From: Acidimicrobiaceae bacterium
GTDB taxonomy: Bacteria > Actinomycetota > Acidimicrobiia > Acidimicrobiales > Ilumatobacteraceae
Length of the DNA: 45,324 nt
Assembly: GCA_002698945.1 (NCBI GenBank)
Contig: NZZV01000116.1
Span: 1 to 45,324 of the forward strand
Direction: 5' to 3'
Part shown: one piece after another, positions 31,723-40,224 of the stretch
How positions within the stretch are numbered: the stretch's first letter is position 1
How the letters are laid out: every line of letters begins with the position of its first letter
Translations under genes and position numbers: made by a program
Notes under the pieces: model-generated
The model's input: the letters and a program-made list of their open reading frames with translations, nothing else
Database searches by the model: none
What the model was told of the DNA's origin: nothing

Positions 31723-31728
31723 TAGCAT
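31723..31728 (+). promoter_or_regulatory. Predicted -10 element of rpmB
   Basis: TAGCAT in GATAGCATGTG precedes a leader of about 60 nt before the L28 ATG. Unlike its neighbours, rpmB has a normal leader with a Shine-Dalgarno site. The leader holds a small inverted pair CCCGATCGGG (31748-31757). Confidence 0.4.
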
Positions 31729-31793
31729 GTGTCAGCTGTGTGGACAGGCCCGATCGGGCGTCCTCAGAACGAAGTCGCAGGAGAAGCAGTCAA

Positions 31794-31982
31794 ATGGCAT
31801 CGGTTTGTGAAGTGTGTGGCAAGGGCCCATCGTGGGGCATGTCGGTGTCGCACTCGCACCGTCGCACGAAGCGCCGCTGGAACCCGAACATCCAGCGCGT
31901 TCGCGCCTCGGTGAAGGGCTCGACGAAGCGCCTCAACGTCTGCACCAGCTGCATCAAGGCCGGCAAGGTCCAGAAGGCCTGA
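31794..31982 (+). CDS. rpmB: 50S ribosomal protein L28
   Basis: A 62-residue L28 of the zinc-binding (C+) type with [20 protein letters not shown] at the N-terminus and [10 protein letters not shown] at the C-terminus. [13 protein letters not shown] is the conserved rRNA-binding stretch. The ATG at 31794 has AGGAG ten bases upstream. L28 genes commonly sit beside fakA-recG, which is the case here with the helicase inserted between. Confidence 0.96.
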   Translation: MASVCEVCGKGPSWGMSVSHSHRRTKRRWNPNIQRVRASVKGSTKRLNVCTSCIKAGKVQKA

Positions 31983-32071
31983 CGGGCCTCACCGGCCCGG
32001 CACGCCACGCCGATCGCACGACGTGTGCGTTCGGCGTTCGTCGCGTCTGGGCCGATGTCGTCGTCGAGCGA

Positions 32072-32077
32072 TAGTCT
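32072..32077 (+). promoter_or_regulatory. Predicted -10 element of the CSD-like gene (leaderless)
   Basis: TAGTCT ends 7 nt before the ATG at 32085. There is no purine-rich Shine-Dalgarno in between (only CTCCCGC), so translation of a leaderless mRNA is the simplest reading. Confidence 0.6.
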
Positions 32078-32084
32078 CTCCCGC

Positions 32085-32309
32085 ATGCAAGGTGTCGTGA
32101 AGGCGTACGATCCGGCAACGGGCATCGGTGTCGTGATGTGCGACACCGATCTCGGCGACTACGACCTGGCCGCCGACGCGATCCGCAACTCCTTGTTCCG
32201 GATGCTGCGCCCCGGCCAGCGGGTCGTGTTCGATCTCGACGACTCCGGTCGCGCCACCAGGTTGCGTCTCGGTTCCGAGATCGACATGGGCACCCCCGGC
32301 GTCAACTGA
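32085..32309 (+). CDS. Small cold-shock-domain-like protein
   Basis: A 74-residue protein with MQGVVKAYDPATGIGVVMCDTDLGDYDLAADAIRNSLFRMLRPGQRVVFDLDDSGRATRLRLGSE. The opening VVKAYDPATGIGVV resembles the first strands of a cold-shock (S1-like OB) domain, and the GQRVVFDLDDSGRATRLR end resembles its last strands. The aromatic RNP motifs of true CspA are weak or absent. It may bind RNA as a distant relative; no firm family. The start is ATG 32085 after a TAGTCT promoter. Confidence 0.72.
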   Translation: MQGVVKAYDPATGIGVVMCDTDLGDYDLAADAIRNSLFRMLRPGQRVVFDLDDSGRATRLRLGSEIDMGTPGVN

Positions 32310-32329
32310 CGCGTCCCCGATTCACCGTC

Positions 32330-32367
32330 ACGGCCGCATCGGCCGTCAGGGGCGGGCCCTTCCGCCC
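32330..32367 (+). terminator. Two adjacent GC hairpins after the CSD-like gene
   Basis: ACGGCC-GCATC-GGCCGT (32330-32346) is followed by GGGCGG-GCCCTT-CCGCCC (32350-32367). They lie 20-58 nt past the stop codon, and the second is followed by a pyrimidine-rich run. Together they probably insulate pckG. Confidence 0.5.
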
Positions 32368-32558
32368 TCCTCCCGCTTCCAGCGATTCAGGAGTGATCGT
32401 CGATCTGTTTTTCAGATTGCACATCTGCACAAACTCCTCGGCCTGTGCCATCCGGCCTCCCCTGACCGTTCACGAATCGGTCACACTGGGTACACGCGAC
32501 CCCAGACGCGGCCCCGGGCAAGGACGCCCGAGCAGCGAGATACCCACGGGAGAAGAAC

Positions 32559-34355
32559 ATGGCAGCAACCACGTCCAACGAACGGCTCCAGGCTTGGGTC
32601 GACGAATGGGCCGAGATCCTGCAGCCCGACGACATCTACTGGTGCGACGGCAGCGCCGAGGAGTACGACGCACTGGCACAGTCGCTCGTCGACTCGGGCA
32701 CCTTCACCCGCCTCGACGAGGCCAAGCGGCCGAACAGCTACTGGGCCCACTCCGACCCCGGTGACGTCGCCCGCGTCGAAGACCGCACGTTCATCTGCTC
32801 GGCCACCGAGGAAGAGGCCGGCCCGAACAACAACTGGCGTGACCCCGACGAGATGCGCGCCGAGATGAAACGGCTGTACACCGGCGCCATGCAGGGCCGC
32901 ACGATGTACGTGATCCCGTTCTCGATGGGTCCGCTCGGCTCGCCGATCGCCCACATCGGGGTGCAGCTCAGCGATTCGGCCTACGTCGCCACCAACATGC
33001 GCATCATGACCCGCATGGGCCAGGGCGCACTCGACGTGCTCGGCCCGAACGGCGAGTTCGTCCCGTGCGTCCACTCGGTGGGTGCCCCTCTCGCCGAGGG
33101 CGAGGCCGATGTGCCGTGGCCGTGCGACGCCGAGAACAAGTACATCGTCCACTTCCCCGAGACCCGCGAGATCATGTCGTACGGGTCGGGCTACGGCGGC
33201 AACGCCCTCCTGGGCAAGAAGTGCTTCGCGCTGCGCATCGCCTCGGTGATGGCACGCGACGACGGCTGGCTCGCCGAGCACATGCTGATCCTCAAGCTCA
33301 CGAACCCCGAAGGTGAGTCGAAGTACATCGCCGCCGCGTTCCCGTCGGCGTGCGGCAAGACGAACCTCGCGATGCTGGTGCCCACGATCCCGGGCTGGAC
33401 CGCCGAGACGATCGGCGACGACATCTGCTGGATGAAGTTCGGTGACGACGGCCGGCTCTACGCGATCAACCCCGAGGCCGGATTCTTCGGGGTCGCGCCG
33501 GGCACGAGCCACAGCACGAACCACAACGCGATGGAGACCCTGGCTCCCGGCAACTGCATTTTCACCAACACCGCCCTCACCGAGGACAACGACGTGTGGT
33601 GGGAGGAGATGACGCCCGAGCCTCCGGCGCGTGCGACCGACTGGCGCGGCAACCCGTGGACGCCCGAGGTCGAGACACCGGCCGCGCACCCGAATGCACG
33701 CTTCACCGCCCCGGCGTCGCAGTGCCCGTCGATCGGCGAGGAGTGGGAAGACCCGAAGGGCGTGCCGATCTCGGCAATCCTGTTCGGTGGCCGCCGCCGC
33801 ACCACGGTCCCCTTGGTGACCGAAGCGTTCGACTGGGAGCACGGCGTGTTCCTCGGCTCGATCATGGCGTCGGAGAAGACCGCTGCCGCCGAAGGCGCCG
33901 TCGGCGAGCTGCGCTTCGACCCGATGGCGATGCTGCCGTTCTGCGGGTACAACTACGCCGACTACTTCGCCCACTGGTTGACGATCGGCAAGGCCACCGA
34001 CCCCAACAACCTGCCGAAGATCTTCTTCGTCAACTGGTTCCGTCGTGACGACGACGGCCGGTTCCTCTGGCCGGGGTTCGGCGAGAACAGCCGCGTCCTC
34101 AAGTGGGTGTTCGAGCGCTGCGACGGCGGCGGCGAGGTCGTCGACACCGCGATCGGGCGCCTCCCCACCAAGGACTCGCTCGACATCGACGGGCTCGACA
34201 TCGACGACGCCGACCTCGACACGATCCTGTCGGTCGACGCCGAGGGTTGGAAGGCCGCGATCCCCCAGATCCGCGACCACTACGCGAAGTTCGGCGACAA
34301 GCTCCCCGCCCAGCTCCAGATGGCCGTCGACACCATGGAAGCCCAGCTCTCGTAG
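32559..34355 (+). CDS. pckG: Phosphoenolpyruvate carboxykinase (GTP)
   Basis: A 598-residue GTP-dependent PEPCK converting oxaloacetate to phosphoenolpyruvate in gluconeogenesis. The nucleotide/PEP site [15 protein letters not shown] (about residues 258-272, with the reactive cysteine) is diagnostic. [19 protein letters not shown], the metal-site region [21 protein letters not shown], and [23 protein letters not shown] also are. The ATG at 32559 has GGGAG six bases upstream. It stands alone with a 250-bp upstream region that should hold a regulated promoter. Carbon-source control is expected but no operator is identified. Confidence 0.97.
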   Translation: MAATTSNERLQAWVDEWAEILQPDDIYWCDGSAEEYDALAQSLVDSGTFTRLDEAKRPNSYWAHSDPGDVARVEDRTFICSATEEEAGPNNNWRDPDEMRAEMKRLYTGAMQGRTMYVIPFSMGPLGSPIAHIGVQLSDSAYVATNMRIMTRMGQGALDVLGPNGEFVPCVHSVGAPLAEGEADVPWPCDAENKYIVHFPETREIMSYGSGYGGNALLGKKCFALRIASVMARDDGWLAEHMLILKLTNPEGESKYIAAAFPSACGKTNLAMLVPTIPGWTAETIGDDICWMKFGDDGRLYAINPEAGFFGVAPGTSHSTNHNAMETLAPGNCIFTNTALTEDNDVWWEEMTPEPPARATDWRGNPWTPEVETPAAHPNARFTAPASQCPSIGEEWEDPKGVPISAILFGGRRRTTVPLVTEAFDWEHGVFLGSIMASEKTAAAEGAVGELRFDPMAMLPFCGYNYADYFAHWLTIGKATDPNNLPKIFFVNWFRRDDDGRFLWPGFGENSRVLKWVFERCDGGGEVVDTAIGRLPTKDSLDIDGLDIDDADLDTILSVDAEGWKAAIPQIRDHYAKFGDKLPAQLQMAVDTMEAQLS

Positions 34356-34401
34356 ACGCCGAAGGGTCGGGCGACGATCTGACCCCGGCCACCAGCTGAC
34401 G

Positions 34402-34418
34402 GCCGGCAAGGAGCCGGC
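34402..34418 (+). terminator. GC hairpin after pckG
   Basis: GCCGGC-AAGGA-GCCGGC, 47 nt past the pckG stop and just before the end of the convergent gene. It is short; it could serve either strand. Confidence 0.35.
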
Positions 34419-34435
34419 GGTCACTGATCGGGTGG

Positions 34436-34735
34436 TCATCGAAACGGAGGGCCGTTCAGGCCGTACGTGCCTTCGTACCAGATCACGTAGATCGTCTGAT
34501 CGTCACGGGTGAGTTCGTACCCGCCCGTGAACGTCAGTTCGGCCGCCGACGGTGGGGTGGTGTCGCAGCCGTCCGCGCACCACCGAGCGAGTGCAGCCGC
34601 GATCTCGTCCTGGTTGTAGCTGTCGGCGCCGAGTTGCTGCAGGTCCAGGCGTTCCTCGAACGGTGCCGACGCGGCGCGCGTGAGGAGGTCGGCGGCCTCG
34701 TTCCAGTCCTCGTCGGCGAGGTGTCTGGGCGTCAA
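34436..34735 (-). CDS. Hypothetical 99-residue protein
   Basis: A small acidic protein of unknown function. A helical N-terminal half (HLADEDWNEAADLLTRAASAPFEERLDLQQLGADSYNQDEIAAALARWCADGCD) is followed by a beta-like C-terminal half (ELTFTGGYELTRDDQTIYVIWYEGTYGLNGPPFR). It appears to begin at TTG 34735, which overlaps the stop of the retropepsin-like gene (TTGA), and so is probably translated by reinitiation. It is the last member of a three-gene set with a DUF5678-like protein and a protease-like protein. Confidence 0.62.
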   Translation of the reverse strand: MTPRHLADEDWNEAADLLTRAASAPFEERLDLQQLGADSYNQDEIAAALARWCADGCDTTPPSAAELTFTGGYELTRDDQTIYVIWYEGTYGLNGPPFR

Positions 34736-35208
34736 CTGTCAGGGTGCGGGAATCGGTGCCGAAACGTCGACGCTGGCTCGAGGACGAAGCCGTCAGGACC
34801 GAGCGTCACGGTGAACGTGTCGAGGAAACCCGACTGACCGAGGATGACCGCAGTGCCCTGGTGCGGCCATGGGTCCAGAACTGCAACGATCCCACGCCAC
34901 GACACGGGATCGGCGCCCGGCGAGTCCCGCTGTGGACGAACCTCCAGCGTCAGGTCGAACAACGAAACCTCGCTCGTCGTTCCGCCGAGTCGCAGCATCA
35001 TCGTGTCGCCGCGTTCCACCGGATCGCCGCCGGTCGCCAACACTTCGGCCGCCACGACGGTGATCGGGCCGCCGGTGTCGATCATCGCCGAGAACCGAGT
35101 CGTTGACCCTGGCGTGGCGACAGCGACGACGGCACGCAGGACTGGCTGTGGGCTGCGGCCGCGTCCTTCGCCGAAGTCGGTGTACGCGTACTGCCAGGCC
35201 TCAGCCAA
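34732..35208 (-). CDS. Retropepsin-like aspartic protease domain protein
   Basis: A 158-residue soluble protein with RFSAMIDTGGPITVVAAEVL, the DTG-type catalytic loop of clan AA (retropepsin-like) proteases, and later VAVLDPWPHQGTAVILGQSGFLDTFTVTL, the ILG-x-GF-L-F region typical of this fold's second half. Family members work as homodimers. Substrate is unknown. The start is probably TTG 35208, overlapping the end of the DUF5678-like gene by 8 bp. Tight packing argues that all three genes are made together. Confidence 0.75.
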   Translation of the reverse strand: MAEAWQYAYTDFGEGRGRSPQPVLRAVVAVATPGSTTRFSAMIDTGGPITVVAAEVLATGGDPVERGDTMMLRLGGTTSEVSLFDLTLEVRPQRDSPGADPVSWRGIVAVLDPWPHQGTAVILGQSGFLDTFTVTLGPDGFVLEPASTFRHRFPHPDS

Positions 35209-35389
35209 GCCCGTAGACCACCGGGTCGTCTGGTGCAGGAGCCCGCATCACCTCGACGTCATTGAGATTCGCCTCGGCGAGCGCAGCGAGCAGTTCGGTG
35301 AGGGAGGCGGCGTCCGACCGCACGTGACTGTCCGAGTCGACTGCGACCCAACGGCCTGCCCACGGAGCCAAGTCAAGTGTGCGAGCCAT
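35201..35389 (-). CDS. DUF5678-like small protein
   Basis: A 62-residue protein MARTLDLAPWAGRWVAVDSD then SHVRSDAASLTELLAALAEANLNDVEVMRAPAPDDPVVYGLG. The pattern of a W-V-A strand, a residue about being missed or due, a helix and a closing V-x-x-x-P-x-P resembles DUF5678. Similar small proteins are often found beside clan AA protease genes, which agrees with its neighbour; this is recalled, not searched. The ATG at 35389 follows TACGCT by six bases (leaderless). A longer reading is less likely. Confidence 0.68.
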   Translation of the reverse strand: MARTLDLAPWAGRWVAVDSDSHVRSDAASLTELLAALAEANLNDVEVMRAPAPDDPVVYGLG

Positions 35390-35561
35390 GCCGCCAGCGT
35401 ACCCGGCGGGTGCCACACAGATCAGCGCAAGTACTCCGCCGGCGCAACGATCTGTCGGAGAACCGCCCCGCTGGACGTGCCGGATTGTTCAGCTCGTCGG
35501 CGCCCGGAAAGTTCGGCGGTATGGGTGGCGTTCCTGACCTCGGCCGGAAGTGACTCGTAGC

Positions 35562-36644
35562 TCAGCCGCCGACGGAGATTGTGGTGGACGCTGACGTGAC
35601 TTCGCCGTCGGGATGAGGAATTACACCCACAACGTCGTACTCGCCCGGTGGGAGGCGATAGCCGAGTTCGGGATTGCAACTGGCCGCCGACACGGTGAGC
35701 GGGAGGCCGGTCGATGCTCCGGGTTCGAGGTCGATCCACTCCTCGACCGCTGGCTGTTCCAGGACGTCGGCATTGACGACGGTTCGATCATCACCCAGCA
35801 CCACACCGCGAGCTGCGCCCGAGGAGAACTGGATGGGTTCGGACCCGACGTTGGTGAGCGTCACGGTCAACCCGAGCGACGACCAGTCGTCCGGCACGAC
35901 CGACTCGGATGGAGCGACGACCTCGATCATCAAACCGTGGAGGTTGCGCTCGGCAGGCGGGCCGGTGCACACGTCTTCCGCCGACTCGATTGGGTACGCG
36001 AGTGCTCCGACCCGCAAGTTGATCGCGTCGCCGTAGCGCTCCTTGAGTTCTCGAGCCAGATCGATCTCGTCAGCGCGAACAGCCACGTCGACGAAGCCGG
36101 AGCTGCCGCGCCCAATCGACAGGAAACGGCCGCTCAGTTCGGCGACCAACGTCGTCTCCAGTGCTTGCGCATCCCGACCGGAGATCGGAACCTGGCAGAC
36201 GATCAACTCGTCGGGAAACTCGACGGCCGACTCCAGGGCGTCGCGATACGGGTCGAGATCGCCGGTGAACGAAGCGAACACCGAGGCGTCACCGACGCCG
36301 TGCCACACCAAACCGTACGAGCCGAAGACATCGGGATGATCGGAACCGTAAGCGAGTACCTGACCCAGCATTGGTTCGAGGCGCGATGCCTCGGCGATCT
36401 GCTCGGAGCCATCACCACGTTCGAACTCCGCCGACGTCGGACAGGGCTCGGACACCTCAGCGGCCACGATCGACCCCACTGTCGGCGGACTCGCCGGAAT
36501 GGTGATGAGCGCAGTGGCGGATGGTGGCTCGGTCGATGCAGCCTGCGTTTGGGCCGTCTGCTCCGCAACAGGTTCGTCCCTAGTAGCACCGCATGCCCCG
36601 CCCAAGGCCACGACTGCTGCGACCGCGATGATCGATCCACGCAT
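35562..36644 (-). CDS. Putative lipoprotein with Thr/Pro-rich linker
   Basis: A 360-residue exported protein. MRGSIIAVAAVVALGGACGA is a lipoprotein signal with lipobox GGAC. A Thr/Ser/Ala-rich linker leads to a domain with FASFTGDLDPYRDALESAVEFPDELIVCQVPISGRDAQALETTLVAEL and RELKERYGDAINLRVGALAYP, then an immunoglobulin-like C-terminal part (SSLGLTVTLTNVGSEPIQFSSGAARGVVLGDDRTV, LEPGASTGLPLTVSAASC, LPPGEYDVVGVI). No enzyme motif is seen. The ATG at 36644 gives the clean signal. Confidence 0.78.
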   Translation of the reverse strand: MRGSIIAVAAVVALGGACGATRDEPVAEQTAQTQAASTEPPSATALITIPASPPTVGSIVAAEVSEPCPTSAEFERGDGSEQIAEASRLEPMLGQVLAYGSDHPDVFGSYGLVWHGVGDASVFASFTGDLDPYRDALESAVEFPDELIVCQVPISGRDAQALETTLVAELSGRFLSIGRGSSGFVDVAVRADEIDLARELKERYGDAINLRVGALAYPIESAEDVCTGPPAERNLHGLMIEVVAPSESVVPDDWSSLGLTVTLTNVGSEPIQFSSGAARGVVLGDDRTVVNADVLEQPAVEEWIDLEPGASTGLPLTVSAASCNPELGYRLPPGEYDVVGVIPHPDGEVTSASTTISVGG

Positions 36645-36904
36645 GTCAGTTAGACGTAGCACGAGATCGAACAGTTCCTCGACCGTCCGCACATACCAAC
36701 CGCGACCGAACTCACTTCGACCCACTCAGGCACCGGCAGAGCGAGCGGTACGTGGGATCACCCGTGTAGCCGCGCCCCCGATGTGCCTGGTTCGAGTGAT
36801 GTCGATGATGCGTTGTCTGTCACGGTCCGTGGCAACGTGGCCGTGACCTTGCGGCCGTTGTTGGCCGGCGGCGGGCAGATCCTGGTGGCCGCCCACACGC
36901 GTGA

Positions 36905-36921
36905 CACGTCCGCGGACGCGT
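36905..36921. repeat. CGTCCGCGGACG palindrome, copy 1
   Basis: The palindrome CGTCCGCGGACG is at 36907-36918, inside CACGTCCGCGGACGCGT, a slightly decayed form of the perfect 20-bp palindrome at 37082-37101. The two flank the large inverted repeat. Confidence 0.65.
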
Positions 36922-36994
36922 CGGTTTAGGTGGCGAGGGGCGCAACGATGTCATCGCCGTTGCCGTCGGTCTCCTGCGCCGCCGACGTGTCCGA

Positions 36995-37054
36995 CCCCCT
37001 GAGTAGGCTGGTGCGTCGGTGTGTGTGGGTGGTACGCACCAGCCTACTCAGGGG
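36995..37054. repeat. Perfect 21-bp inverted repeat
   Basis: The left arm 36995-37015 (CCCCCTGAGTAGGCTGG...) and right arm 37034-37054 (...CCAGCCTACTCAGGGGG) are exact reverse complements of 21 bp around an 18-nt G/T-rich loop. It is centred between two palindromes. A hairpin this exact suggests recent insertion or a structural role. Confidence 0.85.
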
Positions 37055-37081
37055 GTGTCTCAGAGTTCCCGACGTGACCAG

Positions 37082-37101
37082 ACACGCGTCCGCGGACGCG
37101 T
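37082..37101. repeat. CACGCGTCCGCGGACGCGTG palindrome, copy 2
   Basis: A perfect 20-bp palindrome CACGCGTCCGCGGACGCGTG, matching the sequence at 36905-36921. It lies 27 bp right of the inverted repeat. Confidence 0.8.
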
Positions 37102-37288
37102 GCCGGGTCGGAGCTTCGTGTCCGTCACGGCGTTGAGCACTGCATCGCGCAGGACGGCACGGTCGGGCGGCTCGACGAGGCCGCCCGAGCTCGACCCGAT
37201 CGAGACCTGAGCGACGCGCTCGACGTCGTCTCCTGAACCTGGCTGGACCGGTTCGGTGAGCGGGTGGTCGGTCTGGTAGATCGGCAGG

Positions 37289-37957
37289 GTGTTCGCGACC
37301 GATGACATCCTGCCACCGCCACCGCCGGACGCGCTCGAGGTGCTGCACGATCGCGAGTACCGGGTGCGCGCGTTCCAGGTCGCCGACGATCGGCTCCTCA
37401 TCCAGGGTGCGGTCCGTGACCAGAAGCCGCCGGGCCTCTACGTGCCCGACGACCCCGAGCCGTTGACGATGCATCACATGCAGCTCAGCTTCGGGGTCGC
37501 GTTCCCGAGCCTGGAGATCGTGGCGGCCGACGTCGACTTCGAGGCGCACCCACATGAGATGTGCCCGTCGATCGTGGAGCACTACGGCAACCTCGTCGGC
37601 CTGTCGGTCGCTCGCGGCTTCACCCATCGCGTGCGCGAGCTGTTCGGCGGTCCACGTGGCTGCACGCACACGACCGCACTGCTCCAGGCGATGGCGCCGG
37701 TGGCGGTTCAGTGCTTCTGGTCGATGAAGGCCGCCACCGCCCGTCGCAACGGCGAGCCGAACCCGTTGGTCGAGCGGGAGAGCGGCATCGGCGATGACGA
37801 CAGCACGAAGTACGTGATCAACTCGTGTCACGTGTGGGCCGAGGACGGCCCAGCGATGGCCGCGCGACGAGACGGCTCGATGTCGACGGTGCCGATCTCG
37901 ATCCGTCGACGCCTCGAGAATCTCGGCCGACCGATTCCGACCGACTTCGACGGCTGA
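37289..37957 (+). CDS. DUF2889 family protein
   Basis: A 222-residue protein of the DUF2889 type. REYRVRAFQVADDRLLIQGAVRDQKPPGLY at the start, then MHHMQLSFGVAFPSLEIVAADVDFEAHPHEMCPSIVEHYGNLVGLSVARGFTHRVRELFGGPRGCTHTTALLQAMAPVAVQCFW, with conserved His and Cys residues that may bind a metal. In many bacteria such proteins are of unknown function. The GTG at 37289 is the first suitable start after the repeat region; no strong ribosome binding site is visible. It is convergent with the CcdA-like gene. Confidence 0.85.
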   Translation: MFATDDILPPPPPDALEVLHDREYRVRAFQVADDRLLIQGAVRDQKPPGLYVPDDPEPLTMHHMQLSFGVAFPSLEIVAADVDFEAHPHEMCPSIVEHYGNLVGLSVARGFTHRVRELFGGPRGCTHTTALLQAMAPVAVQCFWSMKAATARRNGEPNPLVERESGIGDDDSTKYVINSCHVWAEDGPAMAARRDGSMSTVPISIRRRLENLGRPIPTDFDG

Positions 37958-37983
37958 ACCACCGGCACAGCCACCGACGAGCG

Positions 37984-38901
37984 TCAGACGGTCTCGACGT
38001 CAGCGTCGGTGTCCGCGGCGACGACGGGCTCGTGCGCTGCGACGGGCTCGTGGCCCGCGCGACGCGACCGGTACACGGTCCAGCCGATGCCGGCGCCGAG
38101 CAGGACGATCGCACCGATCACCCACTGCCAGTAGTTGCCGGTGTCGGGCATCAGCCCCTGCAAGCGTGACTGCAGGTTCTCGCCGGCGTCGATGATCGGA
38201 TCGTCGAGCTCGCCGTCGAAGAAGAACAGCTGCACCTCGTAGTACCCGTAGTAGGCGACGTACAGACCGGCCACGACGAGCAGCACACCCGCGATCTTGT
38301 TCATCTTCGGCAGCAGTGACCGGAACTTGGCGACCATGCCGTCCTTGGCCAACGCGACCCCCATCGTCAGGACGCTGACGACGAGCCCCATGCCGAGCCC
38401 GTAGAGCACGAACACCAGCACGCCGGACAGATAGTTCTCGTTGCGGAAGGTCGTCGAGGTGACGGCGAGGAACGGGCCGATCGTGCATGACAGCGACGCC
38501 ACGGCGTAGGACACGCCGAACAGGAACATCGACAGCATCGTGCCGTCGGTACCACCCTTCTGGAGCTTGGGGATGTTGAGGATCAACTGGCGGCCGGCGA
38601 GCAGGTAGATGCCGAGCCCGACGAGGCCGATCCCGATCACGATCGTCGCCCACGGCAGGTACCGCTGGAGTTCGCTGGCCACGCCGGAGATGACCAGGCC
38701 GAACACGCCGAACACCGTGATGAAGCCGGCGGTCAGCACGACGGACACCTTCATGCCCCGGGCAACGGCGGTGGTGCGGGCGGTACTGTCGTCCAGGCCG
38801 ACGAACGCCGACAGGTACGCCGGCAGGAGCGCGAACCCGCAGGGGTTCACGGTCGCCGCCATGCCGGCGGTGAGAGCGAGGGCGAAGGGTCCGTTCAGCA
38901 C
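37984..38901 (-). CDS. ccdA: CcdA-type thiol-disulfide transporter
   Basis: A 305-residue membrane protein. The redox cysteines sit in NPCGFALLPAYLSAFVG (helix 1) and SLSCTIGPFLAVTS (helix 4), the CcdA/DsbD hallmark. Six hydrophobic helices, then an extra segment of about 50 residues (FFFDGELDDPIIDAGENLQSRLQGLMPDTG) and another helix (YWQWVIGAIVLLGAGIGWTVY) extend it beyond the usual 220-250 residues. It moves reducing equivalents across the membrane for cytochrome c maturation or extracytoplasmic thiol proteins. The GTG at 38901 is the start. Confidence 0.88.
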   Translation of the reverse strand: MLNGPFALALTAGMAATVNPCGFALLPAYLSAFVGLDDSTARTTAVARGMKVSVVLTAGFITVFGVFGLVISGVASELQRYLPWATIVIGIGLVGLGIYLLAGRQLILNIPKLQKGGTDGTMLSMFLFGVSYAVASLSCTIGPFLAVTSTTFRNENYLSGVLVFVLYGLGMGLVVSVLTMGVALAKDGMVAKFRSLLPKMNKIAGVLLVVAGLYVAYYGYYEVQLFFFDGELDDPIIDAGENLQSRLQGLMPDTGNYWQWVIGAIVLLGAGIGWTVYRSRRAGHEPVAAHEPVVAADTDADVETV

Positions 38902-39012
38902 GACAGGACAACACGGTAGGGCGGTGCCGTGTTCCGTGCATGCGCGTCGTGCGAAACAAACGCGAAAAGGGTCGAAGGGCCCGGTGGCGACGGCCGCTGT
39001 GTCGACGCCGGG

Positions 39013-40170
39013 TCAGCCGGCCATCGTCGTGACCAGATCACGCAACACTGCCGGACTCGTGGCGAAGTTGAGCCGTACGTGACCCTCGCCACCACGGCCG
39101 AACTGAGCTCCCGGACTCAGCTCGACGCCGCGCTCGCGGAACACTGCGGCCGGGTCGTCTCCGAGGTCGAGTGTCGACACGTCGAGCCACGCGAGGTACG
39201 TCGCGTCGGGCGGTCGGTAGCCGACGCCCGGCAGATGCTCGGCGAGCAGATCCACCAGCAGGTGGCGGTTCCCGTCGAGCACGTCGACGACGGCGTCGAG
39301 CCAGCCATCGCCCTCCGTCCATGCCGCTGCAGCGGCGGTGACACCCATCAGGTTCGGGGCGCCGAGGTAGTGGCCGGGCAGTGCGTCGAGGGCGTCGTGG
39401 AACTCCCGGTCCCCGGCGTGCACGACCGCCCATCGGAGGCCGGCGAGATTGAACGCCTTCGAGGCAGACGTGACCGTGATCGTCCGGGCCGCGACCTCCG
39501 ACGACAGCGAGGCGAACGGCACGTGAGTGTGCCCCGGCAGGGTCAGATCGGCGTGGATCTCGTCGGAGACGACGACCAAGTCGTGCCGGAGCGCGATCTC
39601 GGCGATCCGCTCCAACTCCGGCACGTCGAACCCGTGACCGAGCGGGTTGTGCGGATGGCACAGGATCCACAACCGCGCACGCCGATCGTGGCCCAGACGC
39701 TCGTCCAGGTCGTCGTAGTCGAAGCCGTCACCCGTGTGCCCGACACCGATCAGGTGGCGTCCGGCAGGCTCGATCGAGTCGAGGAACGGGTGATACGCCG
39801 GGAGGTGGAGCACGATGCCGTCACCGGGTTCGGTCCGATGGTGGATCGCGGCCCGAACACCTTGGATCACGTCGACCAGATCGTGCACGCGGCCGGAGTC
39901 GAGATCCCAGCCGTACCGCTCCGCCATCCGAGCCGGGAACAGCTTCGCCGCCGGCGACCGGGCGTACGGCCCACCCCAGTTCGGATAGCCGAGTTCGTGC
40001 GCGTCGACGAGTTCGTGAAGCGCCGCCGCGATCGGTGGTGCGACCTCGAAGTCCATGTCGGCGACCCACGCGGCGAACGGCGCGGGGTGCGCCTGCCACT
40101 TCGCGCCGCGCCGGCGGCGCAACGCGTCGATGTCGAGCGATCGGAGGCCGAACGGGTCGTTGCTCGCCAT
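39013..40170 (-). CDS. MalY/PatB-type PLP aminotransferase
   Basis: A 385-residue fold-type I PLP enzyme. The PLP lysine lies in SASKAFNLAGLRWA (about residue 238). PAYHPFLDSI and CHPHNPLGHGFDVPELERIAEIALRHDLVVVSDEIHADL carry the cofactor-binding residues, and VRLNFATS near the end is the substrate-carboxylate arginine. The MalY/PatB group cleaves cystathionine or other Cys conjugates, or acts as an aminotransferase; the exact reaction is not certain. The ATG at 40170 (MASNDPFGLRSLDIDAL) is used. It is divergent from the GNAT gene by 54 bp. Confidence 0.9.
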   Translation of the reverse strand: MASNDPFGLRSLDIDALRRRRGAKWQAHPAPFAAWVADMDFEVAPPIAAALHELVDAHELGYPNWGGPYARSPAAKLFPARMAERYGWDLDSGRVHDLVDVIQGVRAAIHHRTEPGDGIVLHLPAYHPFLDSIEPAGRHLIGVGHTGDGFDYDDLDERLGHDRRARLWILCHPHNPLGHGFDVPELERIAEIALRHDLVVVSDEIHADLTLPGHTHVPFASLSSEVAARTITVTSASKAFNLAGLRWAVVHAGDREFHDALDALPGHYLGAPNLMGVTAAAAAWTEGDGWLDAVVDVLDGNRHLLVDLLAEHLPGVGYRPPDATYLAWLDVSTLDLGDDPAAVFRERGVELSPGAQFGRGGEGHVRLNFATSPAVLRDLVTTMAG

Positions 40171-40212
40171 CGCGGGAGTGTGGCACATCGTCGGGCCGTG
40201 ACCGTGCACGAC

Positions 40213-40218
40213 TAGGTT
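40213..40218 (+). promoter_or_regulatory. Predicted -10 element of the GNAT-quinone reductase operon (leaderless)
   Basis: TAGGTT ends 6 nt before the ATG at 40225. It would drive the three overlapping genes that follow. Confidence 0.6.
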
Positions 40219-40224
40219 GGCGGC

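Larger units (their letters stand above)
36645..37288. other. 644-bp gap with inverted repeats and a possible gene remnant
   Basis: Between the divergent lipoprotein and DUF2889 genes. On the plus strand, 36780-36929 stays open in one frame and reads like real protein: it begins DVPGSSDVDDALSVTVRGNV, continues AVTLRPLLAGGGQILV and ends AAHTRDTSADASV before a TAG. It has no good start except GTG 36783, so it may be the tail of a lost gene. The rest carries the 21-bp inverted repeat and two palindromes listed separately. No other gene is seen. Confidence 0.4.

Noticed and set aside
32405-32440. TTGCACATCTGCACAA near pckG as a Crp-like operator
   Set aside because: Only 10 of 16 positions fit a palindrome, too weak to call.
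32481-34439. Minus-strand open frame of 652 residues
   Set aside because: It is the complement of pckG, whose motifs are intact.
36926-37831. Minus-strand open frame of 301 residues
   Set aside because: It is antisense to DUF2889, which has clear family motifs, and it begins in that gene and runs through the inverted repeats.
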